Assembly: GCA_035528415.1 (NCBI GenBank)
Contig: DATKYQ010000096.1
Location: forward strand, 34,523-98,522
DNA: 64,000 bases
Reading direction: 5' to 3'
Source of the DNA: DATKYQ01 sp035528415
GTDB taxonomy: Bacteria; Myxococcota; B64-G9
The notes beneath the pieces were generated by a model. It did not search any database, had not been told where the DNA came from, and worked only from the letters and a program-made list of their open reading frames with translations. Made by a program: the position numbers and the translations under genes. Below, one piece after another: positions 36,142 through 45,547 of the stretch; the stretch's first letter is position 1, and each line of letters opens with the position of its first letter.

Positions 36142-37509
36142 ATGGCCTGCGTGCTGATCATCGACGACGAGCAGAACATCCTGGTGACCCTCTCCCGGGC
36201 GCTCAAGCTGGAGGGCTACCAGTCGCTGGTGGCCGGCGGGGGCAAGATCGGTCTCGAAAAACTCACCGCAAGCGCTGTCGACATGGTACTGCTCGACGTA
36301 ATGATGCCCGACATGGACGGGCTGGCGGTGCTCGAGCGAATCCATGAGTTGGACGCCGCTCTGCCGGTGGTGATGATGAGCGGGCACGCCACGGTCGAGA
36401 TCGCCGTCAGGGCCGTGCGTCGCGGGGCGGTGGACTTTCTGGAAAAGCCGCTCTCGACCGAGAAGGTGCTCGTCAGTGTCAGGAACGCTCTCAAGATTCG
36501 CCGCCTGATCGACGAGAATCGCGATCTGAGAACCATGGCCGGCCTGCAGGGCGAGATGGTCGGCCAGAGCGCCCCGATGCGAGCGATCTACGAGCAGATC
36601 CGCCTGTCGGCGCCTTCGAACGGGCGGGTGCTGGTCAGCGGCGAGAACGGCACCGGCAAGGAACTCGTGGCCCGCGCCATCCATGAGAACTCGCAGCGCT
36701 CCGGTGAGGCCTTCGTCAAGGTCAACTGCGCCGCGGTACCCCACGATCTGATCGAAAGCGAGCTGTTCGGCCACGAGAAAGGCTCTTTCACCGGGGCCAG
36801 CCAGCAACGCCGCGGAAAGTTCGAGCTGGCCGACGGGGGTACGCTGTTTCTCGACGAGGTCGGCGACATGCCGCTGTCCATGCAGGCCAAGCTGCTGCGG
36901 GTGCTGCAGGAGGGAGAGCTCGAGCGGGTGGGCTCGTCGGAAACCATCCGCGTCGACGTGCGGGTGATCGCCGCCACAAACCAGAATCTGCAAGCCGCCA
37001 TCGCGGAGGGCCGCTTCCGAAAGGACCTGTTCTATCGCCTCAACGTAATCCCCATTGACTTACCGCCGCTCAGGGAACGCAAGGAAGACATTCCCGCCTT
37101 GGCCGAGCACCTGATGACTGTCGCCTGCCGACAGAACAACCGCCGCCCGAAAAGCTACGCCCCGGGCGCCGTCGCGAGCCTCTCCGAACACGATTTCCCC
37201 GGCAACGTGCGCGAGCTGAAGAACTCGGTCGAGCGCCTGGTGATCATGGTGCCCGGCGACGAGATCGGGCCCGCCGACGTGCGGCGCTGGCTGAGCCTCG
37301 ACGCCTCCCGCGAGGATCACACCGCCGGCGGTGAATTCTACGCTCCCGAGAAACCGCTGCGCGAGATGCTGGCCGCCGCCGAGCGCGATTTCATCCTGCG
37401 CGCGCTGGCCGAGTGCAACGGGCACGTGACCAACACCGCCCGCCGCCTGGGACTCGAGCGCTCGCACCTTTACAAGAAGATGAAGGCGCTGGGAATCAAG
37501 TCTACTTGA
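36142..37509 (+). CDS. Sigma-54-dependent NtrC-family response regulator
   Basis: 455 residues. A receiver domain (phospho-Asp52 in LLDVMMPD, Lys102) is followed by a sigma-54 AAA+ domain with Walker A GENGTGKE (167-174), GSFTGA (214-219, the sigma-54 contact loop in its common GSFTGA form), Walker B GGTLFLDEVGD and the Arg-finger region. A Fis-type HTH ends it (LAECNGHVTNTARRLGLERS). It activates sigma-54 promoters when phosphorylated. No histidine kinase gene is adjacent, so it is an orphan here. No terminator separates it from the MATE gene, so co-transcription is possible. Confidence 0.93.
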   Translation: MACVLIIDDEQNILVTLSRALKLEGYQSLVAGGGKIGLEKLTASAVDMVLLDVMMPDMDGLAVLERIHELDAALPVVMMSGHATVEIAVRAVRRGAVDFLEKPLSTEKVLVSVRNALKIRRLIDENRDLRTMAGLQGEMVGQSAPMRAIYEQIRLSAPSNGRVLVSGENGTGKELVARAIHENSQRSGEAFVKVNCAAVPHDLIESELFGHEKGSFTGASQQRRGKFELADGGTLFLDEVGDMPLSMQAKLLRVLQEGELERVGSSETIRVDVRVIAATNQNLQAAIAEGRFRKDLFYRLNVIPIDLPPLRERKEDIPALAEHLMTVACRQNNRRPKSYAPGAVASLSEHDFPGNVRELKNSVERLVIMVPGDEIGPADVRRWLSLDASREDHTAGGEFYAPEKPLREMLAAAERDFILRALAECNGHVTNTARRLGLERSHLYKKMKALGIKST

Positions 37510-37555
37510 CCAGCGACGTGCTGCTCTCCATTGACGGCACTCCGCTCGGCTAAGC

Positions 37556-37585
37556 TTGACAAACCGTGGGTCCCAATCGGAATAT
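37556..37585 (+). promoter_or_regulatory. Possible promoter for the lamin-tail protein
   Basis: Consensus TTGACA at 37556-37561, with a weak -10 GAATAT at 37580-37585 (18-base spacer). An AGGAG at 37621-37625 lies seven bases before the ATG at 37633. I found no convincing -24/-12 sigma-54 element that would link it to the regulator just upstream. Confidence 0.35.
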
Positions 37586-37632
37586 GGGATGCTCAGGTTT
37601 GGCTGACGTCACCCAACACAAGGAGTCATAAG

Positions 37633-40539
37633 ATGAGAAATATTTCAGCACTCTTTCTAGCACTGATGCTCTCGGCAACAGCCCTGGCGGCCGCGCCCGG
37701 TGACGTGGTGATCAACGAGGTGGCCTGGATGGGCACTTCGGTCACGGCCGATGAATGGATCGAGCTTTACAACAACACCTTGGCCGATGTCGATCTCGAC
37801 GGCTGGACGATCGTCGACGACGGTGGAGCGCAACCGTACACTATCAGCACCGCGTCCTGCGCGGGCGGCTCGTGCGTCATCCCGGCCGGGGGATACTTCC
37901 TGATCGAGGAGCGCGAGGAGGCCACCAGCGAGCCAAGCAACCTGATCGTCAATCTCAACCTGGGCAACACGGGCGACTCGCTCGATCTGCACGATGGGGC
38001 CGACGCCAGCATCGACATGGTCGACTGCTCGGCCGCCTGGTTCGCGGGCGACAACGGCGACGACCGCTCCATGGAGCGCTACGATCCCAGCCTGGGCGGT
38101 AACTACGCCATCAACTGGGGCAATTACGACACCTCGGTGGCGACCTACGCAACCGACGCCGGTGGCAACCCGATAAACGGCACACCCGGCCGGCAGAACT
38201 CGGTCTTCGGCTCGCCTCCGGGCCCGGCCATCATCCACGTCCATTGCCTGGACGCCGCCAGCATCGACGTATACTTCGACGCCGAAGTGGACCAGACCAG
38301 CGCCGAGACTGCCACCAACTACGTGCTCAACGCCGGCGCCGCTGACATCAACCCGGCCACCGCGGCCCGTGACACAACCGATCTAACCATTGTTCACCTG
38401 ACCGGCATTGCCGGGCTCGCGGACGGCGACCTGGCGACCCTTGCAACCTCCGGGGTCGAGGACAACGACTTGCAAATCGCCGGCAACTCGTCGGCCGAGT
38501 TCTTTGCAGGCGTGGTCAGCGTAGCCTTCGTGCGCGCGGACACCGACGGCAACTACGTCCCCGATCTTCTCGGGACGCACGCCGCTGCTTTCTTCACCGT
38601 GCACGTCACCGTCACGGCCGTCAAGCGCTTCTACTACGCCGAGTCGTTCGTCCAGGACGCCACCGGCGGCCTGGCCATCTTCGACCAGCCCACTTCCGAC
38701 GGCCTGGCCCGCGGCGACGAGATCCTGCTCTCGGGCCTACTCGATCAATACGACGGCAAGGACGAGATCGTCGATACCCGCTTCAGCCTGCTCAGCCAGG
38801 GCAACCCGCTGTCTGTGGCGGTATTGACGCTGGCCCAGCTTGCAGCCAATCCCGAAGCCTATGAGAACATGCTGATCGGTATCGCCACCGTCAGCGACAC
38901 GACCGGCGGCGACGCCTGGCCGGCCTCCGGCAGCGACGCCAATATCGAGGTAAGCGACGACGCCGGTGTCACGAACTACGTCATGTATATCGACAAGGAC
39001 ACCGGCATCCCCGGCAACCCCGAGCCGATCTATCCCGTAAACATCATCGGCATCGGGTGGCAGTACAGCATGGCCAATCCCCCGGCCGACAGCTATTCGG
39101 TGGCCCCCCGGGACATGGCCGACATCGGCGTCGCCGACTGGCCGGACGGTACGACCCGGCCCTGTTACAGCGGCCCGGCGGGCACCGCCGGCTTCGGCAT
39201 CTGCCATGCCGGAACCGAAACCTACACGGCCGGCGCCTGGAGCGGAAACTGCATCGGCGAGGTCACACCGGCGGCCAATGACGACCAGTGCGACGGGGTC
39301 GACGACAACTGCGACGGCACTCCCGATGACGGGTCCGATCTGACGCTTGCCACCCGCTGCGGCGCCTGCGACAACGATTGCACCGTGTTGCCGAACGTCG
39401 CCAATCCTTCCTGCAACACCGCGGGCGCCTCACCGGTTTGCGCTTTCGATTGCCAAACAGGCTACGGCGACTGCACCGGCGACCCCGGCTGTGAGACGCC
39501 AATTGGCACGCTGGACAACTGCAGTGCATGCGGCGACGCCTGTGTCTTCGATAACGCCGCCGGTTCGACCTGCACGGCGGACGCCTGTGTGATGGTCTGC
39601 GACGCGGTCTTCGATGACTGTGAAAACGGCACGACCGACGGCTGCGAGGCTTCGCTCAGCAGCACGGCCACCTGCGGCGACTGTAACACCGCCTGCGTGG
39701 CCGGCGAGTTGTGCGTCAATCCCGGCGGCGGTTACGAGTGCTCGAGCACCTGCACCGACACCGACAGCGACGGCCACGCCGATGAGAGCTGCGGCGGCGA
39801 CGACTGCGACGACAGCGACAAACTGGTCTACCCGGGCGCCACCGAACTGTGCGATACGGTGGACAACGATTGCGACACGGAGACCGACGAGGATTTCGTC
39901 ACACTGGGCCAGGCCTGCGACAGCGACAACGACCCCGACCTGTGTCCCAACGGAACCTTCGTCTGCAACCCCGCCCAGGATGGAGTGGTCTGCGACGGCG
40001 ACGTGGCCGCTGTCGAGGCCTGCAACGGCCTGGACGACGACTGCGATGGACAGACCGACGAGGACTGGCCCGAGCTGGGCCAGGCTTGTGACGGGACGGA
40101 CGATGACCTGTGTCTGGATGGTCATATGATCTGCAGCCAGGCCGGCAACGGTCTCAGCTGCGACGATGACGACGACAGCAATGAAGAGCTTTGCAACAAC
40201 ACGGACGACAACTGCGACGGACAGATCGACGAGGGTTTTGACACATACACCTGCGGCAAGGGTGTCTGCGAGGTTACGGTCGACGTCTGCGTCGACGGCG
40301 CCAAGCAGGAATGTGTGGCCACTACCAACGATCCGCGCTACGAGCCCGCCGCCGAGCTGAGCTGCGATGATGGAGTCGACAACGACTGTGACGGCTTCGT
40401 CGACCTGCAGGATCTAGACTGCTCGAAGAAAGGCGGCGGCGGTTGTGGATGCTCGTCGAGCGAGCGGCCGCACCCGGCACTGTTCGGCCTCCTGCTGGCC
40501 GCACTGGGGCTGGCCCTGCGCAGGCGCAGGCGAACATAG
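37633..40539 (+). CDS. Exported lamin-tail-domain protein with MopE-like repeats and GC-type C-terminal tail
   Basis: 968 residues. A signal peptide (LFLALMLSATALAA) is followed by a lamin-tail domain (~22-185: VINEVAWMGTSVTADEWIEL, NNTLADVDLDGWTIVDDG), an Ig-like domain (~195-300), and an OB-fold-like region (~305-495, FYYAESFVQDATGGLAIFD). Cys-rich units then include three to five DNDCD/DDNCDG MopE-like repeats (~540-930). The tail GGGCGCSSSE, a hydrophobic helix and RRRRRT resembles MYXO-CTERM. The ATG has AGGAG seven bases ahead; 34 upstream codons are discarded. It is likely surface-exposed; the function is unknown. Confidence 0.78.
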   Translation: MRNISALFLALMLSATALAAAPGDVVINEVAWMGTSVTADEWIELYNNTLADVDLDGWTIVDDGGAQPYTISTASCAGGSCVIPAGGYFLIEEREEATSEPSNLIVNLNLGNTGDSLDLHDGADASIDMVDCSAAWFAGDNGDDRSMERYDPSLGGNYAINWGNYDTSVATYATDAGGNPINGTPGRQNSVFGSPPGPAIIHVHCLDAASIDVYFDAEVDQTSAETATNYVLNAGAADINPATAARDTTDLTIVHLTGIAGLADGDLATLATSGVEDNDLQIAGNSSAEFFAGVVSVAFVRADTDGNYVPDLLGTHAAAFFTVHVTVTAVKRFYYAESFVQDATGGLAIFDQPTSDGLARGDEILLSGLLDQYDGKDEIVDTRFSLLSQGNPLSVAVLTLAQLAANPEAYENMLIGIATVSDTTGGDAWPASGSDANIEVSDDAGVTNYVMYIDKDTGIPGNPEPIYPVNIIGIGWQYSMANPPADSYSVAPRDMADIGVADWPDGTTRPCYSGPAGTAGFGICHAGTETYTAGAWSGNCIGEVTPAANDDQCDGVDDNCDGTPDDGSDLTLATRCGACDNDCTVLPNVANPSCNTAGASPVCAFDCQTGYGDCTGDPGCETPIGTLDNCSACGDACVFDNAAGSTCTADACVMVCDAVFDDCENGTTDGCEASLSSTATCGDCNTACVAGELCVNPGGGYECSSTCTDTDSDGHADESCGGDDCDDSDKLVYPGATELCDTVDNDCDTETDEDFVTLGQACDSDNDPDLCPNGTFVCNPAQDGVVCDGDVAAVEACNGLDDDCDGQTDEDWPELGQACDGTDDDLCLDGHMICSQAGNGLSCDDDDDSNEELCNNTDDNCDGQIDEGFDTYTCGKGVCEVTVDVCVDGAKQECVATTNDPRYEPAAELSCDDGVDNDCDGFVDLQDLDCSKKGGGGCGCSSSERPHPALFGLLLAALGLALRRRRRT
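39290..40430 (+). repeat. Coding Cys/Asp-rich repeats in the lamin-tail protein
   Basis: GACGACAACTGCGACGG and near variants recur at irregular spacing (for example ~39300, ~40030, ~40200, ~40375), encoding DDNCDG/DNDCD cores. They belong to the same repeat family as in the genes at 11.7-14.8 kb and 18.1-18.4 kb. Confidence 0.65.
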
Positions 40540-40552
40540 GCTACCAGAAAAC

Positions 40553-43500
40553 TTACGAGAACTCGGTCACCTTGCCGCTGAAGAGGTTGTCCACCTCTTG
40601 TTCGAGCTGCTCCGATGAGCCCACCTGGTCGGGCAGCGCGAGCAGCGTCTCGCTTCCGGCCTGCGGCAGGCGGATGTGCAGGTAGGCCTTGCAGGAACCC
40701 TTGAAGCGTCCCAGGATCGTCTTCAGCTCCTCGAGCTTGTCGGGGGTCAGCCCGTCCGCCTGAAGATTGAAGCACACGCGCGTTGTTTTCTGCGCCTGCT
40801 CATCGGCCAGCAGCGCAACCTCTCGCACCCGCAGCCTGGCGACGGGGTTCTCGTCGCCCTCCATGGCCACCGTGCCCTTGACAAGCAGCGGCTCACCCGA
40901 CTTCAGCAAGCCCTCGCAAAGCGCGAATTCCTTCGAGAAGACGATCGCCTCGCAGGTGCCCTCGAGATCTTCGAGCACTAAAGTGGCCATGCGTCCGGAG
41001 CCGCTCTTCAGAGGCCGCTCGCGTATGGACGCAACCAGGGCGGCCAGGGCGACGTCCTTGCGCGCCATTTGCCCGAGGCGCGAGCTTACACAGTTTGTCA
41101 GGCGCCCAATCAGTCGCCGGTAGCGATCGAGCGGGTGGCCGGTCAGGCAAAAACCAAGCGCCTCGCGCTCGAGGGCCAGCCGCTCGCGTTCCGACCACTC
41201 GGGCACCTTGGGCAAAGGTGGCTCGTCGTCCAGCCCGCCCGCGCCCCGGCCACCGTTCATCATCGCAAGCAGACTGCGCTGGCCGCTTTGCCTCTCCCGC
41301 TGGCGCGCCTGCGCCCTGCTGAAGGCCAACTCGACCGCGGCGCACTGGCAAGCGCGCCCGGCGCCCAGGGCATCGAGCGCCCCGCTCTTGATCATCACAT
41401 CCACCAGGCGCTTGTTGACCTTGCGCAGATCGATGCGCGCACAAAGATCGAACAGCGATAAAAAAGATTTCTCCTCGCGGGCCTGGCAAATGACCTCGAT
41501 GGCGGTATCGCCCAGCCCCTTGACGGCGCCGAGACCGAAGAGGATCTTGCCGTCCGTAACCGAGAACCTTTTTTGCGAGCGGTTGACGTCCGGGGGCAAG
41601 ATCTCGATGCCCATCTCGCGCACCTTGGCCAGGTGTCGCACCAGCTTTTCGGTGTTGTCCATCTCAGAAGACAATATCGCCGCCATGAACTCCACCGGGT
41701 AGTGCGCCTTGAGATAAGCGGTCTGGTAAGAGATCAGCGCATAGGCCGCCGAGTGGGACTTGTTGAAGGCGTACTCGGCGAATTTCTCGATCTTGGCAAA
41801 CAGCTCCTCGGCTTCATTGAGCGGCATGCCGCTTTTTTTACCCGCCCCCTCTATGAACATCTTCTTCAGGCGGGCCATCTCCTCGGCCTTTTTCTTGCCC
41901 ATCGCCTTGCGCAGGATGTCCGCCTGGCTCATGCTGAAGCCGCACAGATCGACGGCGATGCGCATCACCTGCTCCTGGTATATGATCACCCCGTAGGTGC
42001 TCTCGAGCGCCGCCTTGGTGGCCGGATGTGGATAACTGACGCCGCGCCCGCGCTGCTTGCGGTTGATGTAGTCCTCGACCATTCCGGCGCCCAGCGGGCC
42101 GGGGCGGTAAAGCGCCACCGCCGCGATGATGTCCTCGAAGCGATCGGGTTTCAGCTCCTTCATCAACTGCTTGAAGCCGTCCGACTCGACCTGGAAGACG
42201 CCGTCGGTCTCCCCCGAGATGAGCAGCGCGAAGACAACTTGATCGTCGAGCGGGATCTCCAGGATCTCGAGCTGATGTCCCCCGGCGCGGATCATTTCCA
42301 GGGCGTGCTGGATCACCGTCAGCGTCTTCAACCCCAGGAAATCAAACTTCACCAGGCCGGCCTTTTCGACATCGTCCTTGGCGAATTGGGTCGTCAGTAC
42401 GCCCTCATCGCCTCTGAGCACCGGTACCATCTCGAGCAGCGGTTTGTTCGAAATGACGATGCCCGCGGCATGTGTCCCGTAGTGCCGGTTGAGTCCCTCC
42501 AGCGAGCGGGCGATTTGCACAACCTCGCGGTAGATCGGCTTTTCGTTCTGGATCTCCTCGAGGCGCGGCTCTTCACGCAGCGCCTGGTCGAGGGTCACCT
42601 TGGGACCCATGGGAACCAGCTTCGAGATGCGATCGGTCTCGGCGAACGAGAGGCCCATCACCCGGCCGACATCCTTGATCGCCAGGCGCGGCTTGAGCTG
42701 CCCGAAGGTGATGATCTGCGCCACGCGATCGCTGCCGTACTTCTCGGCAACGTAAGCGATTACTTCGCCGCGCCGATCCTGGCAGAAGTCGATGTCGAAG
42801 TCGGGCATGCTGACCCGCTCGGGGTTGAGGAAGCGCTCGAAGAGCAGGTCGTATGGCAGCGGATCGATGGCCGTGATCCCCAGGCAGAAGGCCACCAGCG
42901 AGCCGGCCCCCGATCCGCGCCCCGGGCCTACCGGAATGCCATTGCTCTTGGCGTAGGCGATGAAGTCCCAGACGATCAAGAAGTATCCCGAAAAGCCCAT
43001 GCGCTTGATGACGTCGATCTCGTAGTTGAAGCGCTCGGTGTACAACTCGTGCTTCTCGACCTCCAGGCCGGCCAAGTGCCGATCGAGGCCCTGTTTGGCA
43101 TTGGCCTCGAGGTAGCTGTCCAGATTGTATTCCACGGGCACTTCGTAGCGCGGCAGGTAGACCTTGCCCAGTTCGAGTTCCAGGTTACAGGCATCCGCGA
43201 TACGGCGCGTGTTCTCGACGGCCTCGGGTGTGTCGGCGAAGAGTTTATTCATCTCCTCTCCCGAGCGCAGATAAAGATCTTCGGTGTCGTGGCGCATGCG
43301 CCCGGGATCGTCGACTGTCTTGCGCGTCGATATACACAGCAGGATGTCGTGGGCGCGGTGGTCGCCCGCCTTGAGGTAGTGGCAATCGTTCGTGGCAACC
43401 AGGGGCAGCTTGCGCTCGGCGGCAATCTCCAAGAGGGACAGGTTGACTTTCTCTTGTTCCGGCAGGCCGTTGTGTTGCAGCTCTAGAAAAAACCAGCCCG

Positions 43501-43996
43501 GCTCGAAGAGTTCGGAGTACTCGGCCGCGGAGTGCGAGGCTTCCGCGACGTTTCCATGCTTGATATGGCTTGCAATCTCGCCGCTCAGACAAGCCGACAT
43601 GCCGACCAACCCCTCGGAGTACTTGCCGAGCAGAGGCTTGTCGATGCGCGGGTGGTAGTAGAACCCGTCCAGGTAGGCCAGGCTCACCAGGCGGCACAGG
43701 TTTCGATAGCCGGTCTCGTTACGCGCCAGCAGCACCAAGTGGTACATCTCGCGCGTGCTGCGATCGTTCATGCCCCGGGGACCGGCCACGTAGACCTCGC
43801 AGCCGATAACAGGTTTGATCCCCGCCGCCCGGGCGCGTTGATAGAAATCGACCACGCCGAACATGTTGCCGTGATCGGTCATGGCGACGGTGTCCATCTT
43901 CAGCTCGCGCAGACGATCGAAGAGTTGGTCGAGGCGTATGGCGCCGTCGAGCAAACTGTACTGCGTGTGCAGGTGAAGATGGGTAAAACTGGCCAT
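40553..43996 (-). CDS. dnaE: DNA polymerase III alpha subunit
   Basis: Replicative polymerase, 1147 residues, close to the usual 1160 of DnaE1. An N-terminal PHP domain (HLHLHTQYSLLDGA, MTDHGNMFG) is followed by the C-family polymerase core with the catalytic PDFDIDFCQDRRGE and VGPGRGSGAGSLVAF. The fingers and beta-binding regions and an OB/tRNA_anti domain (ATLVLEDLEGTCEAIVF) come next. The start at MASFTHLHLHT is chosen; 13 upstream codons are not conserved, and no clear Shine-Dalgarno precedes either choice. It stands alone, convergent with the lamin-tail gene and divergent from mgtE. Confidence 0.96.
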   Translation of the reverse strand: MASFTHLHLHTQYSLLDGAIRLDQLFDRLRELKMDTVAMTDHGNMFGVVDFYQRARAAGIKPVIGCEVYVAGPRGMNDRSTREMYHLVLLARNETGYRNLCRLVSLAYLDGFYYHPRIDKPLLGKYSEGLVGMSACLSGEIASHIKHGNVAEASHSAAEYSELFEPGWFFLELQHNGLPEQEKVNLSLLEIAAERKLPLVATNDCHYLKAGDHRAHDILLCISTRKTVDDPGRMRHDTEDLYLRSGEEMNKLFADTPEAVENTRRIADACNLELELGKVYLPRYEVPVEYNLDSYLEANAKQGLDRHLAGLEVEKHELYTERFNYEIDVIKRMGFSGYFLIVWDFIAYAKSNGIPVGPGRGSGAGSLVAFCLGITAIDPLPYDLLFERFLNPERVSMPDFDIDFCQDRRGEVIAYVAEKYGSDRVAQIITFGQLKPRLAIKDVGRVMGLSFAETDRISKLVPMGPKVTLDQALREEPRLEEIQNEKPIYREVVQIARSLEGLNRHYGTHAAGIVISNKPLLEMVPVLRGDEGVLTTQFAKDDVEKAGLVKFDFLGLKTLTVIQHALEMIRAGGHQLEILEIPLDDQVVFALLISGETDGVFQVESDGFKQLMKELKPDRFEDIIAAVALYRPGPLGAGMVEDYINRKQRGRGVSYPHPATKAALESTYGVIIYQEQVMRIAVDLCGFSMSQADILRKAMGKKKAEEMARLKKMFIEGAGKKSGMPLNEAEELFAKIEKFAEYAFNKSHSAAYALISYQTAYLKAHYPVEFMAAILSSEMDNTEKLVRHLAKVREMGIEILPPDVNRSQKRFSVTDGKILFGLGAVKGLGDTAIEVICQAREEKSFLSLFDLCARIDLRKVNKRLVDVMIKSGALDALGAGRACQCAAVELAFSRAQARQRERQSGQRSLLAMMNGGRGAGGLDDEPPLPKVPEWSERERLALEREALGFCLTGHPLDRYRRLIGRLTNCVSSRLGQMARKDVALAALVASIRERPLKSGSGRMATLVLEDLEGTCEAIVFSKEFALCEGLLKSGEPLLVKGTVAMEGDENPVARLRVREVALLADEQAQKTTRVCFNLQADGLTPDKLEELKTILGRFKGSCKAYLHIRLPQAGSETLLALPDQVGSSEQLEQEVDNLFSGKVTEFS

Positions 43997-44098
43997 GAGA
44001 AAAATCATAGTGAACTTCAGTTTCCGGAAAGTCAAGGCGCTCCCGACCTATTTCCGTCGCCGCACCCAATGTCCTGTATTTTGTGAGATCTTCTGTGA

Positions 44099-44128
44099 TT
44101 GACGGCTGCCTCGCTGATGCGCTAGTGT
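44099..44128 (+). promoter_or_regulatory. Possible promoter for mgtE
   Basis: TTGACG at 44099-44104 and TAGTGT at 44123-44128 with an 18-base spacer. The -10 is weak. The position favours the ATG at 44152 over the longer frame from 44083. I found no Mg-sensing riboswitch-like structure in the short leader. Confidence 0.25.
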
Positions 44129-44151
44129 CCCCGACCGGACACGAGGCTCCC

Positions 44152-45510
44152 ATGCCGGAATACAGACAGGACAAGCTACCCGAGGTCGATGATCTCGAGG
44201 CACTGGTGGACGGCGGGGATGAGCGGGCGCTGAGACGCTTCTTGATGCTGTTGCACCCGGCCGACATGGCCACGCTCTTCGACACGCTCGACCGCGACTA
44301 CTGGCAGCGGGTGATCGCGCTGCTGGACACCAGCCAGATCTCCGACCTGATGGAAGAGCTGCCCGACCACCTCAGGGACGACTTAGCCGATCACCTCAGC
44401 CCCGTCCAGCTCACCGGCGCCTTCGAGGAGATGGCCTCGGACGACGCGGCCGACGTGATAACCGATCTTCCACCGCAACTGGCCCAGGCAGTATTGACGG
44501 CGCTTCCCAGCGAGGACCGGCGCGAGGTCGAGACGCTGCTGCGCTATCCCGAGGACTCGGCCGGCGGACTGATGCAGCTAGAGCTGGTTTCTGTCGCCGA
44601 GCGGGCCACCGTGGACGAGGCCATCGAAGCAATTCGCTCAAACTCCGACGAGGTCGATGACTTGCACTTCGTCTACGTGGTGGACGACGAACAGCGTCTG
44701 ACCGGCTGGCTGTCACTGGACAAGCTCATCCTGGCCCGCCGCCAGCAGACTATCGCCGAGTTGGCAGACCGCGACTACCACGCGGTAACTCCCGAGGTCG
44801 ACCAGGAGGAAGTGGCGCGTATATTCAGCCGTTACGACCTGGTCTCTCTGCCGGTGGTTAACGCCAAGGGAGTGTTGCTTGGCCGCATCATGCACGACGA
44901 CGTGGTCGACGTTATCGAGGAGGAAGCCGACGAGGACATCCTGCGCCAGGCCGGCGCCGAGGAGCCTGAACTGGTCTACACCAACAAGATCTTCAGCATA
45001 GCCTCTGCGCGCCTGCCCTGGCTGATCGCCAACGCCTTCGGCGGACTGGTGTCCGGTTCGTTGTTGTGGCGTTTCCGGTTGGGGTTTCCGAACATGCTGA
45101 CACTGATGATCTTCATTCCGGTTGTAGCCGCCATGGGCGGCAACGTCGGCACGCAATCTTCGGCAATCGTCATTCGCGGCTTCGCCACCGGCAGGGTCGA
45201 TCTCAAGAACCTGGGCCGCGTTTTGATCAAGGAATTCTCGGTAGGCCTGATCATGGCAATCGTGTGCGGGCTGACGGTGGGCCTCTTCACCCGCCTGTGG
45301 CAAGGAGACGCCGTCCTGGGCCTGACGGTGGGCACGGCCATGGCCGCGGCCATGCTGGTATCGACCATGATGGGCGTCTTGATCCCGTCCTTCTTCCGCC
45401 TGGTGAAGATCGACCCGGCCTTAGCCTCCGGTCCCCTGGTGAGCACCAGCAACGACATCATCGGTATCTCGATCTACTACCTGGTGGCCCTGCTGATAAT
45501 CGGCCGCTGA
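44152..45510 (+). CDS. mgtE: MgtE family magnesium transporter
   Basis: 452 residues. A cytoplasmic N domain of Asp/Glu-rich superhelix repeats (LLHPADMATLFDTLDRDYWQ; DLMEELPDHLRDDLADHLSP; DAADVITDLPP) is followed by two CBS domains (~135-255), a plug helix, and five membrane segments with the family motif PVVAAMGGNVGTQSSAI near residue 324. It is a Mg2+-gated channel: Mg2+ binding to the N and CBS domains closes the pore. The ATG at 44152 has GAGG seven bases ahead. It stands alone, convergent with trmJ. Confidence 0.93.
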   Translation: MPEYRQDKLPEVDDLEALVDGGDERALRRFLMLLHPADMATLFDTLDRDYWQRVIALLDTSQISDLMEELPDHLRDDLADHLSPVQLTGAFEEMASDDAADVITDLPPQLAQAVLTALPSEDRREVETLLRYPEDSAGGLMQLELVSVAERATVDEAIEAIRSNSDEVDDLHFVYVVDDEQRLTGWLSLDKLILARRQQTIAELADRDYHAVTPEVDQEEVARIFSRYDLVSLPVVNAKGVLLGRIMHDDVVDVIEEEADEDILRQAGAEEPELVYTNKIFSIASARLPWLIANAFGGLVSGSLLWRFRLGFPNMLTLMIFIPVVAAMGGNVGTQSSAIVIRGFATGRVDLKNLGRVLIKEFSVGLIMAIVCGLTVGLFTRLWQGDAVLGLTVGTAMAAAMLVSTMMGVLIPSFFRLVKIDPALASGPLVSTSNDIIGISIYYLVALLIIGR

Positions 45511-45547
45511 CCGAAAGAACTTCGAGAAGATGCTTTATTGGCCCATG

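Noticed and set aside
41573..43486. Long + strand open frame (637 codons) inside dnaE
   Set aside because: Antisense of a highly conserved polymerase gene in a G+C-rich genome; no independent support.
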